Shown: positions 1 through 13,174 of the stretch, one piece after another
Position numbering within the stretch: position 1 is the stretch's first letter
Layout of the letters: each line of letters opens with the position of its first letter
From: Closterium sp. NIES-65
Lineage: Eukaryota > Streptophyta > Zygnematophyceae > Desmidiales > Closteriaceae
Assembly: GCA_948144175.1 (NCBI GenBank)
Contig: CANXME010002524.1
Coordinates: forward strand, 1-64,000
Direction: 5' to 3'
DNA: 64,000 bases
The notes under the pieces: generated by a model
What the model saw: the letters and a program-made list of their open reading frames with translations, nothing else
What the model was told of the DNA's origin: nothing
Databases searched by the model: none
Made by a program: the position numbers and the translations under genes

Positions 1-3000
1 CGCTTGAGCATGATTCATGACCAGAGACCCTTATGAAGTGCCACCTCTGCTCCCTCTGCTCCCTCCTCTGCGTCCAATCACCCCACATCCCGCCCCTTCT
101 CCATACTCTCGTGCTGCTGCGTTGAAGCCACGTAATGCTGTGCGTCCATTCGTCCCTCCCCTCAAGCTTCTTGTGCCTTCCAATCCCCTCCCTTTTCCCA
201 GCTACCACTCAGAGCACGAGCTGTTGCGCTACCTTCACCGCCTGCAGGCGAAGGACCTGTTGCTCGTGCACTCCATGATCGCCCTACATTGCGTTCCCTG
301 CACCACCACTCCCCACTCGCTCCTGGAATCCCCGCTCAACTCCCATGTGCCTGCTTTCCTTTGCCTTCTCCCCCTCCCTCCCCCCACCCCACAGCTACCA
401 CTCGTAGCACGAGCTGCTGCGCTACCTGCACCGCCTGCAGGCCAAGGACCTGTCGCGCGTGCACTCCATGATCGCCCTACAATGCGTTCCCTGCACCACT
501 CCCCACTCGCTCCTGGAATCCCCGCTCAACTCCCATGTGCCTGCTTTCCTTTGCCTTCTCCCCCTCCTTCCCCCCACCCCACAGCTACCATTCGGAGCAC
601 GAGCTGCTGCGCTACCTGCACCGCCTGCAGGCCAAGGACCTGTCGCTCGTGCACTCCATGATCGCCCTGGGCTCCTGCACCATGAAGCTCAACGCCACGG
701 CCGAGATGATCCCCATCACATGGCCCGAGCTCGCCAACATTCACCCCTTCGCACCCCTCGACCAGACCAACGGCTACCAGGTATGTCTTTCTCTCTCCTG
801 CTTTGGGAAAATTACGTCTGAATGCACTCTCTTGTGGTTCTGAGGCCTCTTGTGCGGGGCTCGTGCACCATGAAGCTTGTGCACTCCATGATCGCCCTGG
901 GCTCCTGCACCATGAAGCTCAACGCCACGGCCGAGATGATCCCCATCACATGGCCTGAGCTTGCCAACATCACCCCTTCGCACCCCTTGACCAGACCAAC
1001 GGTTACCAGGTACACAAGCCATTCTCCATTTTTGGTGCAGGCCTGAACCTCTGAATGCCTTCTGTTGTGGTTCTGAGGCCTCTTCTGCTGGGATTGGGGC
1101 TCAACGCCACAGGTGAGATGATCCCCTCCCCACCACACAGCCCGATTTCGCCAATATAAAACCGTTTCCCTGCAGCCCAACGTGGGTGGTTCTGCTCGCT
1201 GTGCAGTTCTGCTCCTCCACCTATTCGCGCACTGCTCAACCCCCTCAATCTGCCCTGATCACTTCCACCCCTCACCCCCCCTCACCGCCCTTCACCACCT
1301 CTCACCACCACAGGAGATGTTCAACGACCTGGGAGCCATGCTGGCAGAGATCACAGGCTTCGACTCCGTCTCCCTGCAGCCCAACGCGGGTGCTGCTGGC
1401 GAGTACGCGGGTCTCATGGCCATCCGCGCATACCACCAGGTAGGGGCCTCCGGGTACTAGTAGTAATAAATGTACTGCTGGGGGAGTACATCTGTCATGT
1501 CTACACCCGCCCACACTCTTCTTCCTCCATCTGTCATATCTACACCCGCCCACACTCTTCTTCCTCCATCTGTCATGTCCGTTTTCTCTAGCTCCCCCAG
1601 TCCCCTGGCGTCTCAACCACAAGCAGTGTGTGCATCATTCTGGTGCCCACTGCTTTCTTTTGCCCCTCTCCACTCCTGACCCGTCTGTTCCCACCTATAT
1701 CGACTCGACACCCACCTCTCATCTCTTGCACTGCAGTCCCGTGGCGACCACCATCGCAATGTGTGCATCATCCCCGTGTCGGCGCACGGCACCAACCCGG
1801 CGAGTGCCGCCATGTGTGGCATGAAGATCGTGGCTGTGGGCACTGACGACAAGGGCAACGTCATCAACCCCTCTCCTTCCTCCCTTCCCTCCCTCCTTCC
1901 AGAACCCACCTCCCACCCCCTCCCAGACTAAAAGACGTAGGTATTGACACTGCTTTCCTCCCCTCCCCTCCCTGCCCCTCCCCTCCCCTCCCCTCCCTTC
2001 CCCCTTTTCCCCCTCAACCCCTCGCAGTCCCGTGGCGACCACCATCGCAATGTGTGCATCATCCCCGTGTCGGCTCACGGCACCAACCCGGCGAGTGCCG
2101 CCATGTGTGGCATGAAGATCGTGGCTGTGGGCACGGACGACAAGGGCAACGTCAACATCGCTGAGCTGAAGGCCGCTGCTGAGAAGCACAAGGACGACCT
2201 CGCTGCCCTCATGGTGAGTGTGTGGGGGGGCTTGTAGCCAGGTCAGGGTAATGTGTCCCTCGTTGCTGGGGTAAAATACCTTAGGCACTCTGAGGCACGA
2301 AGACGGTGGCTGTCGGCACTGACAACAAGGGCAACGTCAACATTGCTGAGCTGAAGGCAGCCGCTGAGAAGCACAAGGACGACCTCGCCGCTCTCATGGT
2401 GAGTGTGTGTTTGGGAGGGACGGGGGCGGGCGTGTTGAAGTGGGTATTAGGCACTGGTAACATCGCTGAGCTTAAGGTAGCCGCTGAGAAGCACAAGGAC
2501 GACCTCGCCGCCCTCATGGTGAGTTGGTACGGCTTACGCGCTAGCTGCGTGGGAGCTAGCTGCTTATGCCTGCTCTTCTCTCCTCCCCTACTCCCCCTTG
2601 GTCCCCCTCCCTCCTCCCCGGCCTCACTCCTTCCTTCCCTTCCGCTCCCCTCCTTAGTTCTCTCCTTGTCAGTCAGTCCCACTCTTTTTCTCTCAGCCCT
2701 TTAAGTTCTTTTCCCGTTTCCCATGTGCATGACCACGTGCACATGGCCCTACGTGTTTGCAGATCACGTACCCATCGACCCACGGAGTGTACGAGGAGGG
2801 TGTTGACGAGATTTGCCGCATCATCCACGCCAACGGTGGCCAAGTGTACATGGATGGCGCCAACATGAACGCTCAGGTGAGTCTTGAGCAGGGAGTTGAG
2901 ACTAACGCACTAACCTGAAAGCACCAGTCAGATGAGAACATCAAATATCTAGGCCAGTCCTCCAGTCTTGTTACACACCCATGGGTAACCCACTTGGTGA

Positions 3001-3143
3001 CCCTTTTCCACCTATTCTCCTCTCCTCATTCCCCCCCTTTCTTCACCCCCTCCTCTCCCTTCCCTCTCCCGGCAATACATCTTTTTTTCTCTATCTCCCT
3101 ACAGGTTGGCCTCACCAGCCCGGGCCACATAGGGGCGGACGTG

Positions 3144-3175
<32 letters not shown>

Positions 3176-5565
3176 TCCCCACGGAGGAGGCGGTCCTGGC
3201 ATGGGCCCCATTGGAGTCAAGGCACACCTTGCCCCCTTCCTGCCCTCCCACCCTGTGGTGAGTTGTCTTTTGCTCCCCTTAACGATGTGGTGCCTCCTAC
3301 CCACCCTCTGTTGAGTTATATTCCTCTTCATCTTTTCCCCTAGCCACGGTCTGCATTCCAAACGATGCCTCATGGCTCAATTGGCATGCACATGGGCGCC
3401 GTTGTCAGTGCTCCCAGAGCCCATCCCACTCACCCACATTGGAACATCCTTCTTCCACTCTCTCTCCTCCTTCCTTACCACCGCTCCCGTTCGCCGTCAC
3501 CCTTACCACTCGCTCACAAGCTTCTTCCACTGTCCTCCTACCCCTCCCCTCCCCATTGGAGGCATCCCCACTGGAGGCATCCCCCCTCCTCCCCCTGGCT
3601 CGGTGGGCAAGCAGATGGGCGCCATTGCCGCTGCTCCCTGGGGCTCTGCGCTCATCCTGCCCATCTCCTTCATGTACCCTCGTGTTGACTAATGTTATGC
3701 CTCTCCACCCCTCCCCACCCATCAGATACCAACTGGAGGCATCCCCCCTCCCCCTCCCGGCTCGGTGGGCAAGCAGATGGGCGCCATTGCTGCCGCCCCC
3801 TGGGGGTCTGCGCTCATCCTGCCCATCTCCTTCATGTACATCGCCATGATGGGCGCCCAAGGACTCACTGACGCTTCAAGACTTGCCATCTTGAACGCCA
3901 ACTACATGGCCAAGAGGCTTGAGGTGGGTGGGATGATTTCAAGTTGGGACATCTTGAACGCTAGCTGCCTATAGGGGTCTGTCAGCTCATCCTGCCCATC
4001 TCCTCATGTACAACGCCATAATGTGGGTGTATGCCGCTTCCTGGTGCAGCGTACCTCTTAAACCACTTCCTGGTGCTGTTCAGTTCAGGCGCACCAACCA
4101 CACCGGCTGGTTGGAGCCCTTGTCCTTCTCCTCCTCACCTCTTCTTCCCTCCATCTCTCTGTCTCCCCCAACCCTTCCTGCAGAACCACTACCCAGTGCT
4201 GTTCAGGGGAGCTAATGGCACCTGTGCTCACGAGTTCATTATCGACCTCAGGGGATTCAAGGTGGGTCTCAGGTGAAACACCAGGTGACACAGCAGGTGG
4301 AAACTCCATCTTTCTCCCTTGGGGTGAACAAATTGGACATTCCATTTCCAACTGATATCTCTTTTTTTCGGCAAGGGTGACCTCAGTCATTGCTAGAGTG
4401 ACCTCAGTCCTTGCCCCAGATACAGAAACAATCCGGATCTCATCCCATGTTGATCCCTCCACCAGGGCACAGCACGCATTGAGCCGGAGGACGTGGCCAA
4501 GAGGCTGATGGACTATGGCTTGTGTAGCTTCATGAAGTAATATGATTTTAACCCACTGTACTCCCTCCACCAGGGCGCGGCACACATTGATCCAGAGGAT
4601 GTGGCGAATCGACTGATGGACCCCTAGCTAGGTAGACCTCAGTACTTGCCCCAGACTAACTCAACAATACTGATATCTCAAACCCGTGTATTCCCCTATT
4701 CCCTCCTCCAGGGCACGGCGCACATCGAGCCAGAGGATGTGGCCAAGAGGCTGATGGACTATGGCTTCCATGCGCCCACCATGTCATGGCCCGTGCCCGG
4801 CACTCTCATGATCGAACCCACCGAGTCCGAGAGCAAGGTGAGCTGATGATGAGAGGAGGGCGAGGCTACGTGGGTGGTGAGGGGTACTGCAGGCCATAGG
4901 CTGATGGACTATGGTTTCCATGCACCCACCATGTCGTGGCCCATGCCCGGCACTCTCGTGATCGATCCCACCGAGTCCGAGAGCAAGGTGAGTTGGTGTG
5001 TGGAGTTGAGGGTGTTCTGTTGCCAAAGGGGGATTCTCATGTCGGTAAATACATGCTACTGCCTTTTTCATGCATGCTTTCATGGTTGAAAATCTGCTCT
5101 GAGTTTATGAGATGACGCTTGTATAGTCTGGTTTGACAAGTAGGGGCGCAATGGCACTGCTCACACATGCATTCATGTTCCTAATTAACTCTACTTCCAC
5201 CCTTACCCTTCCGTCCCCTGTCCCCTGTGTCCTTCCCTTACCCTTTTTCCACACTTATGCCTATCACCCACGTTCTCCAGGCCGAGCTGGACCGTTTCTG
5301 CGATGCAATGATTGCAATTCGGGAGGAGATCCGAGCCATTGAGGATGGGAAGGCAGACAAGGCCAACAACACACTCAAGAACGCCCCCCACCCCGCCTCT
5401 GTGGTGATTGCTGACGAGTGGACCAAGCCCTACCCACGCGAGCAAGCAGCCTTCCCCGCTCCCTGGGTGCGAGCTGCCAAGTTCTGGCCCACTACAGGTC
5501 GCATCGATAATGTGTACGGTGACCGTAACCTGGTGGCAGTTTTGCCACCTGCAGATTCGGCATAG
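1..5565 (+). CDS. GLDP: Glycine decarboxylase P-protein, 3' half (gene enters from the left edge)
   Basis: This is the PLP-dependent P-protein of the mitochondrial glycine cleavage complex, which decarboxylates glycine in photorespiration. Only about the C-terminal half is present. Complete exons read by eye are 585-780, 1314-1439, 2028-2213, 2763-2876, 3105-3257, 3726-3923, 4184-4261, 4712-4837 and 5281-5565 (stop TAG). All have GT-AG borders and fit in phase. Family hallmarks are [44 protein letters not shown], the PLP-lysine motif [18 protein letters not shown] (3105-3257), [12 protein letters not shown] and the C-terminal [15 protein letters not shown]. Introns are very pyrimidine-rich. 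They carry diverged partial copies of most exons, annotated separately; one of these has an in-frame stop, so they are not all usable. The call is secure. Which copies are spliced in is inferred from completeness. Confidence 0.95.
190..1150 (+). repeat. Exon echoes around P-protein exon 585-780
   Basis: Two upstream partial copies start at about 201 and 394 and precede the complete exon at 585. They form a tandem array of about 190-bp units, each with a pyrimidine tract, a CAG acceptor and the first part of the exon ([17 protein letters not shown]). The second copy has a stop in place of the Glu codon. Downstream, 868-1010 repeats the donor-side part ([20 protein letters not shown]) with a GT donor after it, and about 1095-1150 is a more decayed piece. 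Upstream copies keep the acceptor side and downstream copies the donor side. Confidence 0.85.
1737..2520 (+). repeat. Exon echoes around P-protein exon 2028-2213
   Basis: An upstream copy at about 1737-1865 repeats the acceptor-side two thirds of the exon ([19 protein letters not shown]) and stops inside it. Downstream copies at about 2300-2398 and 2459-2519 repeat the donor-side part ([20 protein letters not shown]), and both keep a GTGAGT donor. The complete exon lies between them. Confidence 0.85.
3380..4100 (+). repeat. Exon echoes around P-protein exons 3726-3923 and 4184-4261
   Basis: About 3384-3420 and 3556-3690 copy the acceptor-side part of exon 3726-3923 ([20 protein letters not shown]). 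About 3940-4020 holds decayed pieces of its later part. About 4057-4100 is a decayed upstream copy of exon 4184-4261 (reading LNHFLVLF beside the true NHYPVLF). Confidence 0.7.
4464..4990 (+). repeat. Exon echoes around P-protein exon 4712-4837
   Basis: Two upstream copies (about 4464-4520 and 4573-4625) repeat the acceptor-side [14 protein letters not shown] part. One downstream copy (about 4897-4988) repeats the donor-side part, [14 protein letters not shown] to ESESK, with a GTGAGT donor. The pieces differ from the complete exon by scattered substitutions, so they are old relative to their neighbours. Confidence 0.85.
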
Positions 5566-6710
5566 GAGCAGTTCCGCTTGGTTTTGAGAAGGGGTTACCA
5601 TTTTGTTGTTTCATTTTTTTAGGTTCGATTACAGAAGTATTCGTACCCTGTCCTTGAATACACCTGCTCGTAAAATGATGATATCTGCATTTATTGTGGG
5701 CCGTCTACTTATGCATTTGAATTTGTACTTAGACCAGCTAAGGCAGTATTCGTAACATGCAATAACGCATCCTTGTCCACCAAAGTGCACGGGCGGTGAG
5801 AGCCGTTGTTGAAGTGCGTGCGATGTGGTGAGGGAACCGTGGTGCTGGTTTGGTGACCGGAGGCTCGGGAACCAATAGTGCGAGAAGCTGCTTGTGCGGT
5901 TGGGTCAAAACAAAGGAGGTGTGGAAGACTTTTCCCTCTTGTAACATATCCGGCATTCCGAGCATGTTGCTGAACTAGGGGCAAACCACCAATACGGGAG
6001 CTTCGTCTTCTCGCATGGCGGGAAAAGTTCATGTCGTACCTCTCCGTTTGGCGTTTTTCCCAAACCTTGGGGTCTCCCTTACCTGCAACGAACCTCGCCC
6101 AAACCAGCACTTTCGTCCGTGATAGCGGCACACTCGGTACGTCCGCCCTTGGCTGCGTTGGCAGTTGGGTGTGGCAGGCTGGAAGGCTGGAAGCGGGGCC
6201 TCGCCTTGCCGTGACCTCTTTACAGTACAAGGTATTCCCTCTGCGCTCACGTCCGTGCTTGTCTTGAGGCAAATAAGAGCCAACCCTACCTAACCGCGAT
6301 GGAATGCAGATAAACCGTTATACCACACAAAATCTCGCATCAAACGGCCTTCAAGCGATCATCCTTCCCAGCCCTCGGAGAGCTGTGGTGAGGAGAGGGG
6401 AGGGGGTGAGAATCGAGATGTTTCATTGGCTGTGAGCTTTCTGCACTGCCCTGCTTGCTGCTGCTGTTACTGCAGGGGTGGTTTCCGCTCCAATCAAGCT
6501 GTCTATCCACTCCTAGCAACCTTAGGACATAGCTCTGGGTTAGGGGTTTCAACTCGAGCAAGCTGGAAGTGTTTCGAGCTAGCGCATACGAGATCGTAGT
6601 GGTAACACCTAAGGCGGAAGAAGTACAAACCATTTGCATTAGTTTTTTTTCCGAGGGATAGGCGTTTCTGCAGATTCCCTTAGGTTAGGTTTGCCACCTC
6701 GTTGGTCAAC
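5566..6710. other. Intergenic: P-protein 3' end and SAPS upstream region
   Basis: This holds the 3' flank of the P-protein gene and the 5' flank of the SAPS gene. I see no convincing gene in it. Open frames on the minus strand (such as 5709-6272) have no recognisable motif. Confidence 0.5.
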
Positions 6711-9700
6711 ATGTTTTGGCGAGTAGCGGGCCTCGCTGCAACCTCACCGGTCAGTCCGTAGCCATTTCTCCTGATCGCAGTTTTAGCTTCGTGACCCTCA
6801 GAATCTTACAGGTGTGCTAGTTTTATTTTCGTATTTCCAGGTTGATTTAATTCTTGACAGAGATCAGTATACCCTTGAGGAGCTACTGGACGAGGATGAT
6901 CTTATTCAGGAATGCAAGTCTCTGAACAACCGGCTTGTGAACTTGTATGTATTATAATCGAAAACTTCGGCTAGTTTTGACGCGATGGCGCAACGTTTCT
7001 CACCGTAGGTTTCCCGGGACATGCCTGTTTTCAGCCTTAAAGGGAAGCCGCAAATCGAGAAGATGATCCGATATGTGGTGGAGGCACCTCCCGACGATGG
7101 AGATGCTAAGCGGACATTCAAGTATGCGCGGCGACATCCGTTCTTAGCTTAGGGTGAAGTTTGTTGAGAGTACTCAGACGATCTTCTAATTTGCTTGCAG
7201 ATTCCCGTTCATTTCGTGCGAAGTCTTTACATGCGACATTGATCAGATATTAACGACAGTGGTCGAGGAAGAAGAGGTATTTGTTACTTTGATTGTTTCT
7301 CAATGTCGGAAAAGTAGGATATTGTTACTTCGATCTATGAGGATGTAGCTGCGGTGAATAAGCGCTGAAGTTACCGTTCTGATTAAATGCAGATTATGGA
7401 TCTGCTTTTCTCCTTCACAAATCCAGATCGTCCGCACTCGAACCTTCTAGCAGGGTACTTCAGCAAGGTATGCGTATAAGCTTTATGGAGACCAGCGTGC
7501 CTTGAAAATTGCTTTGTATTTGGTGCCTTTGACTGCCGTTGTTTTAATAACTCCTTGTTTCTTCGTCAGGTGGCTGTTTCGCTCCTTATCCGAAAAACTC
7601 CAGAAGTGATGGCATACCTTCAGGTGCGTGTCACATTTTCTTTATTAATGCTTTCTTTCGCTTCATGATTCATTCGTTTGCTAACGAATGTCGTGCATGC
7701 TGCATGCCGACCTATTTTTTTTCCAGAGGCACCCAGAGGTTCTAGATAACCTGATTCGACTGATTGGGATCACATCCGTAATGGAGGTACGTATCCGTAT
7801 GGGAGAATTTGAGCCGACGCAAATTACCGCTTTCTTGTACAGGAGAACCTGCAACTCTTAATTTCTCTGTTTATGTCGTGCATATTGATATAACGGCGTG
7901 TGCATTGCGTACTGATCAGGTCGTGATGAAGCTTGTAGGAGCAGACGACCAGATCATGATGTATCATTCCGACAAGCTGGAATGGCTGGCTGAGACGAGC
8001 CTACTGGACACATTGCTGTCTCAACTTAGTGCTCAGGTAGCGTTGCAGCCACTTTCTCTCGCCGTCACGTTCACCCTTCTTCGCGTATTAATTTTCATTC
8101 TATGGATTTCGAACATAGCGTTATTTTTTTTCGTTCTGTCTCGCAGAGCTCCTCAGATGTTCATGCGAACGCGGCCGAGTGCCTGTCAGCCATCGCGAGA
8201 ACAGCCCCATCCGCATTGGCCGCTCAGTTGTCAACCCCCAAGTGAGCATTCGTTTTTTTGTTAAAATCTTATACATTGATATTGATCTATCCTTACTCAC
8301 GTACGCTGGAAATGTGTGATTTGTGCGTTCAGGTACATTGGGAAGTTTTTCGAGCATGTGCTGGAAGGCCCGAGATCGATGACATCCGTCATCAACTCCC
8401 TGTCCGTCTGCATCACGTTACTCGACCCAAAGCGCGCACCGCCTCCTGGCGTCATGCGCAACCAGCTCCAATATCAGCTGCAGACCCAGCAGTATCAGCA
8501 GCAGCAGCAAGTGATCTCTGTGGAGACCGTGGAAGGGATGGTTCAGCGACTGGGTAAGCAGCCGGAGCGAGACAGTCAACGTTGCATCTTGTGTAGTTTT
8601 AGTGTTAGAGCAGTTGAGAACTAGTTTCTGGTTCATTTCCGTCGTGCCTTGCATGGAACCTGTGTCTGTTTCTGTTTCAGGCGAGTTGATTGGCATTCTA
8701 GACCTTTCAAACGACGACAAGGTCCTCCCAACAACCTATGGAGAGCTACGGCCGCCGCTTGGCATTCACCGTCTCAAGGTACAGGGATCAAAGCCAGCTT
8801 GAAGCGTATTTTATTTCCTCCTGTTGGTATCCCCTGCTTGTCGTCTCCTTTATTCATGATTTCTTCACCTGCTTATTGCCTTGACAGATTGTGGAGTTCA
8901 TTGGAGTGCTTCTTGGCACCAACAGCGAGCTTGTGCGCCTGGAGCTTGTGAGGCTAGGCGGCGTGCGCACATGTTTGGATCTCTTTTTCAGGTGCACATT
9001 TTCCCCAAATCGATGTCATCCCCACCCTCCCCTCTTCCCCCACCCCCTCCCCCCTCTTTCCCCCGTTTCCCCATTTCCTGTCGTTGTCATGCTCACATGG
9101 CACCGTAATCGTTCACGTTTTTGTCTCTCTCCATCTAAAACTTACTGAGTTTCTGCTTGTTTTACCTGCCATGACTTTCGATCTGCGTTATTGCTCAATT
9201 CCTATTTCCAGATTTCACTTCAACAACTTTCTGCATCACCACGTGGAGAGGATGGTCATGGCCATTCTGGAGAGTGGAAGCTCGTTGCTGCTGGATCACC
9301 TTTTCGTGGAGTGCGACATGCTCAACCGAATCATGACCGCCTATGACGACCCCCATGCGCCAGATTCACGCCCGGAGGTACGCATTACCGCCCCCTCACT
9401 CCCATGTTAGCCTGCCGTTGTTGCTCGCCTCTTGGGCGTAAGCGTTTCCCTTGCGTGTTGTTCTTTTTTTCTCTTACAAGCGTTGCCTTGCGTCTGTGTG
9501 GCTGGCTGCAGCCAAGAGCTGCGTCAGCGAGAGTGCCTGCTCGGAGCGGGTACATGGGCCACCTGACGAGAATAGCCAACAGGATCTGCCAGCTGGCAGC
9601 GTCAAACTCGCAGATCGAGGCTCACGTTCAGGCATGTGCGCATGAGCATGTGATTTAATGAATGACCCTTCGGGTGCATGCATCAGGTGGGGATCCATGT

Positions 9701-12700
9701 GGGCGCGTGCATGCATGTCGTGTATGTGCACATTCAGGCGTTAGCATTGAAACAACACGCTAAAGTGAGCAGGAACTGAAGGGTCACGTGTTGACATTAC
9801 CATTACAAAAGCACGTTCAGAGAACCAGGATGTGAAGGGGTAAGGCTGGGATAGTGGCGCTGTGTATCCTGCTGGTTGTGAGAGTAATGGGAGGCCCTTC
9901 AATTACAACAATATGTTGAGGAAAGTGCTTTAAAGCTTCGACTGTGTACTATATGGCTGACTACCTTCGCAGTAGCTAGCGTTGATAGATTCGCTAGCAG
10001 CTTTGTATTTTGTGATCCGTGTCTTGTCCTCCTCATTAACGACCTGCCCTGCCCTGCTCCAACCAACCCCCCCCCCCCCCTTCCTCCCCCCCTCCTCTCT
10101 CCCCCTTCTCCCGACTCCCGCCTCCCCCGTTTCCTTTGCAGGCGAATCCACGGTGGGCGGATTGGCAGAAGAAAGTTCTCAGAAAACGCCTTTTGCTCGA
10201 GAATGTCTACCAGTGGTCTTGCGGGTACGCCTTAGTCTGCACCCCATCTCTCCTTGCGTTCTGCCACTCTGTCCAACCAAAAAGTTCCATAGTTTCGTGG
10301 CAACATCTGTTGATTCCCCACCCTCTCAGACTTAAATAATGCAACAAGTTGCTACTGCTGCCAGCCTCTCTGCATTACATGAATCTTCACCACGTGCCGC
10401 CATCTCCTCCCACCGTATCCCACACATTCCCGCCGGTTTGCCAGCCAGCCAGTAGCGCAGGACGACTTCAGAACTCATCACATGCCCCTGTTCCCCCCCA
10501 CCTTATCCCACCCATTCCCGCCGTTTTGCCAGCCGGCCAGCTGCATTGGACGACCGGCCAGGCGACAGTGATGACGACGAGTTCAACAGCCGCGACCGGG
10601 ACTTTGACATTTCCACCATCTCGCTCACAGGAGGCTCGAACGCCAACAGGAGCTATGGGCAATACGCATACGGGCAGTCACTGCTTGACTCAGACGACGT
10701 GGAAGAGGTATGATATCGCCTCGCCTTTTTTAGCTTCAAGACAGCTCAGTAATCGCCACTATGCTTCCTCCCCTTGTCTTGCTTCTGCTTTATTCTTCTT
10801 CCCTCGCTTCACCCCCACCTCCTCTCCCCCCCCTTCCCCACTCCTTCTCAACCACCCCCCCCCCCATCCCCTCTTTCTTCTCGTCTTGCTTTGCATTTCA
10901 TTGCTTTGTTGGTTTTACTATACCTGTCATTCTTTCCTCCACTTCCTTGGGTCCCCACTCTTGTCCACCCTCCTCTTTCTCAACTCAGCCTGTGTTTTTT
11001 CTGTTGAAGCGCTGTCACTTGCTTGTTTGCCTGTTGCTTGCTTGATGGTCGCTGCTGCCCCTCTTCCCTCTCGCCGCGCTCTAGCTCTTGCTCCGATGTA
11101 GCACCACCTGCTGCTGCATCTGCCACGCAATGCAAGCCAGCAGCAGCTTCAGTAGCGACAGCCGCAGCAGCTACTCATCCTTGTGCCAGGGGGTTGTGCT
11201 TGCTGTTGTGAACTGCATGTGGGGCTGTTACTCGCTCTGGTGTGGCGCGTCTCCGTTGCTCTCAGGGCCACGAGCTCAGGGATCCCGTAAGTGCTCCTCT
11301 CCACCTCCCTTATCCTCCTCTGCCCCCTCCTCTCCTCCCTCACCTCTTCCTGTCCCCCACCTCATACCCTTGCCCGCCCTCACCCTACCCACCCCTTTAT
11401 CTAAAGCGTTATACCTGAGGTATGCCTTCTGTGTTTCGTCGCCTGTTTTTCAATATGCTGTGCCGATCTTGACTGTTTCCTTATGCTTTTGTGCTACTTC
11501 AGCTGTGCTTGTTGTAGCAAGCGAGCTGTTGTGTGAGCACATCCACAATTATCTAATTGCACTTAGAGAAAGGGCGTACTGAGGGCATAGAACAGACAGT
11601 GTGAGTGGTTGTCTTGGCAGCAGACTTCAATCAGTGTATCCCTCTCTTGCCTCTCTTGCAGTATGACGTGGACCTCGTGAAGGCGGAGCAAGAAATCGAG
11701 ACATTGACCCTCACTGAGAATGCTCCCACAAGGTAGGTACTTTAACCCTGTGTTTGTGTTTTTTTTGTGGCATGGCCTGCAGCCATTTGGTCCATATCAA
11801 TGCTCGTCTGCATTTCGCATACCCTCATGCAAGCATATTCTCATTCAAGAGGACTGCGTGTCCTCTCTGAAAGTCATGTTCATTCCCATCACATTGTCTA
11901 CCTTTCCTTTTGAGATGTAACCGTTTGGTAGACTGCTAGCTAAAAAAGGCACCTTTTTTTCTCGTTTGCACTCTACTGTGTGTTTCAGTGGTGAGTCTAA
12001 GCTGCTGCCCACGCCTGCAGCAGAGGAGCCTGACAAGCCTTTGTCCAGCGACAAGCCTGAGGGTGATGACGCTGCAGATGACGAGGAGGAAGGCGCTGAG
12101 CAGACTGGCACTGATGAATCCGGTTTCAAGTGAGCATGCTGTGTTTCTCTCTGTCTGGACATGTCTCTTTTCCATGTCACTTGTCCTTGTCTACACTTAA
12201 TTCAAATCTACCCCAACCACACCCTTCCGCCTGTCGTCCTTCAAGTTTTTATGTGTCCACCCTTGTCAATGCTGTCATTCAATTTGTCTTTCTCCTCGTG
12301 TGCATCCAGGCCGTTGCTGCTGGACGGTCCCAGCAGCCTGTTCACATCATCAGAGGCAGCACAAACCGCATGGGTGGCGTTCCAAGAGGAGCAGCAGCAG
12401 ATGGCAGCAGCGGGTGATGGTGGAGAGGGTAGTGCAGTAATAGCTGAAGAGGCAGCAGAAGGGTTGGCTGAAGGGGCAATTGAAGGGGCAGCTGCAGGGG
12501 AAGCTGAAGTGGCTGTGGTATCTGCCGCAGCTGAAGAAACAGCATCTGAAGTTACAAGAAGCAGTGAAAGTTCTGGTGCTGTTACTGTCACTGACGAATC
12601 ATCTGGGGTTGTTGCAGCAGAAAGCATTGAGGAGTCAGGCAGTGCTGGTGCTGATGTCCCACCAGCAATCACTCAAGAATCGAGTGTAGAGTCAGGAAGC

Positions 12701-13174
12701 ACCCAGCAGGCTGTGGACGTTTTTGAGAGTTCACCCTTTGTTGCAGCTTCCACGCCAGAGGCAACAACCGAAGAAACTGCTGCAGCGCAATCTGACGATG
12801 TCACAGCTGCTGCACTCACAGAGGCTTCAACAGCCGCACTGACTGACCCTACTTTAGGTGAAAGCACATCTGAATCCCCGGATGTCGACACAACAGCAAC
12901 TAAAGTTCCCGTAGTAGCAGGTGCTGTAGCAGAGACAACAACTGGCGAGGTAATCTCAGGTGCAGAAGGAGAAATCAGGGGTGCTGGGGAGACGGGTGGA
13001 GCAGGAGGGCAGCAAGTCACCCGGGGAGGTAATAGTGAAGGGCAGGCAGGAACAGAAGCTGATACTAGCTGTGGATCTGCTGCTGCAGCTGTGGTGTCGA
13101 CATCAGCTGTAGAGGTCCAACCAGAATCAGCAGATAGCAAGGCGCCTGTTGCTGATAGTGAATCGGCACAATGA
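6711..13174 (+). CDS. SAPS-domain protein (SIT4 phosphatase-associated / PP6 regulatory subunit family)
   Basis: SAPS proteins are regulatory subunits of SIT4/PP6-type phosphatases. The start MFWRVAGL at 6711 matches the family N-terminus. I read 19 exons: 6711-6749, 6841-6941, 7035-7121, 7201-7276, 7393-7467, 7570-7623, 7727-7786, 7920-8036, 8147-8241, 8333-8553, 8681-8778, 8888-8991, 9212-9377, 9512-9631, 10142-10224, 10569-10707, 11662-11732, 11989-12129 and 12310-13174. They sum to 904 codons including the stop, with every phase consistent. Motifs include YTLEELLDEDDLIQECKSLN, LPTTYGELRPPLGIHRLK, FHFNNFLHHHVE and MGHLTRIANRI. The last exon adds about 250 residues of Ala/Glu/Ser/Thr-rich, acidic low-complexity tail. 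The intron after 9631 appears to use a GC donor. The acceptor at 10569 is the least certain border. Confidence 0.92.

Noticed and set aside
12241-13140. Minus-strand Ala/Ser/Thr-rich frames opposite the SAPS tail
   Set aside because: Complement of a low-complexity coding tail; no start context or motifs.
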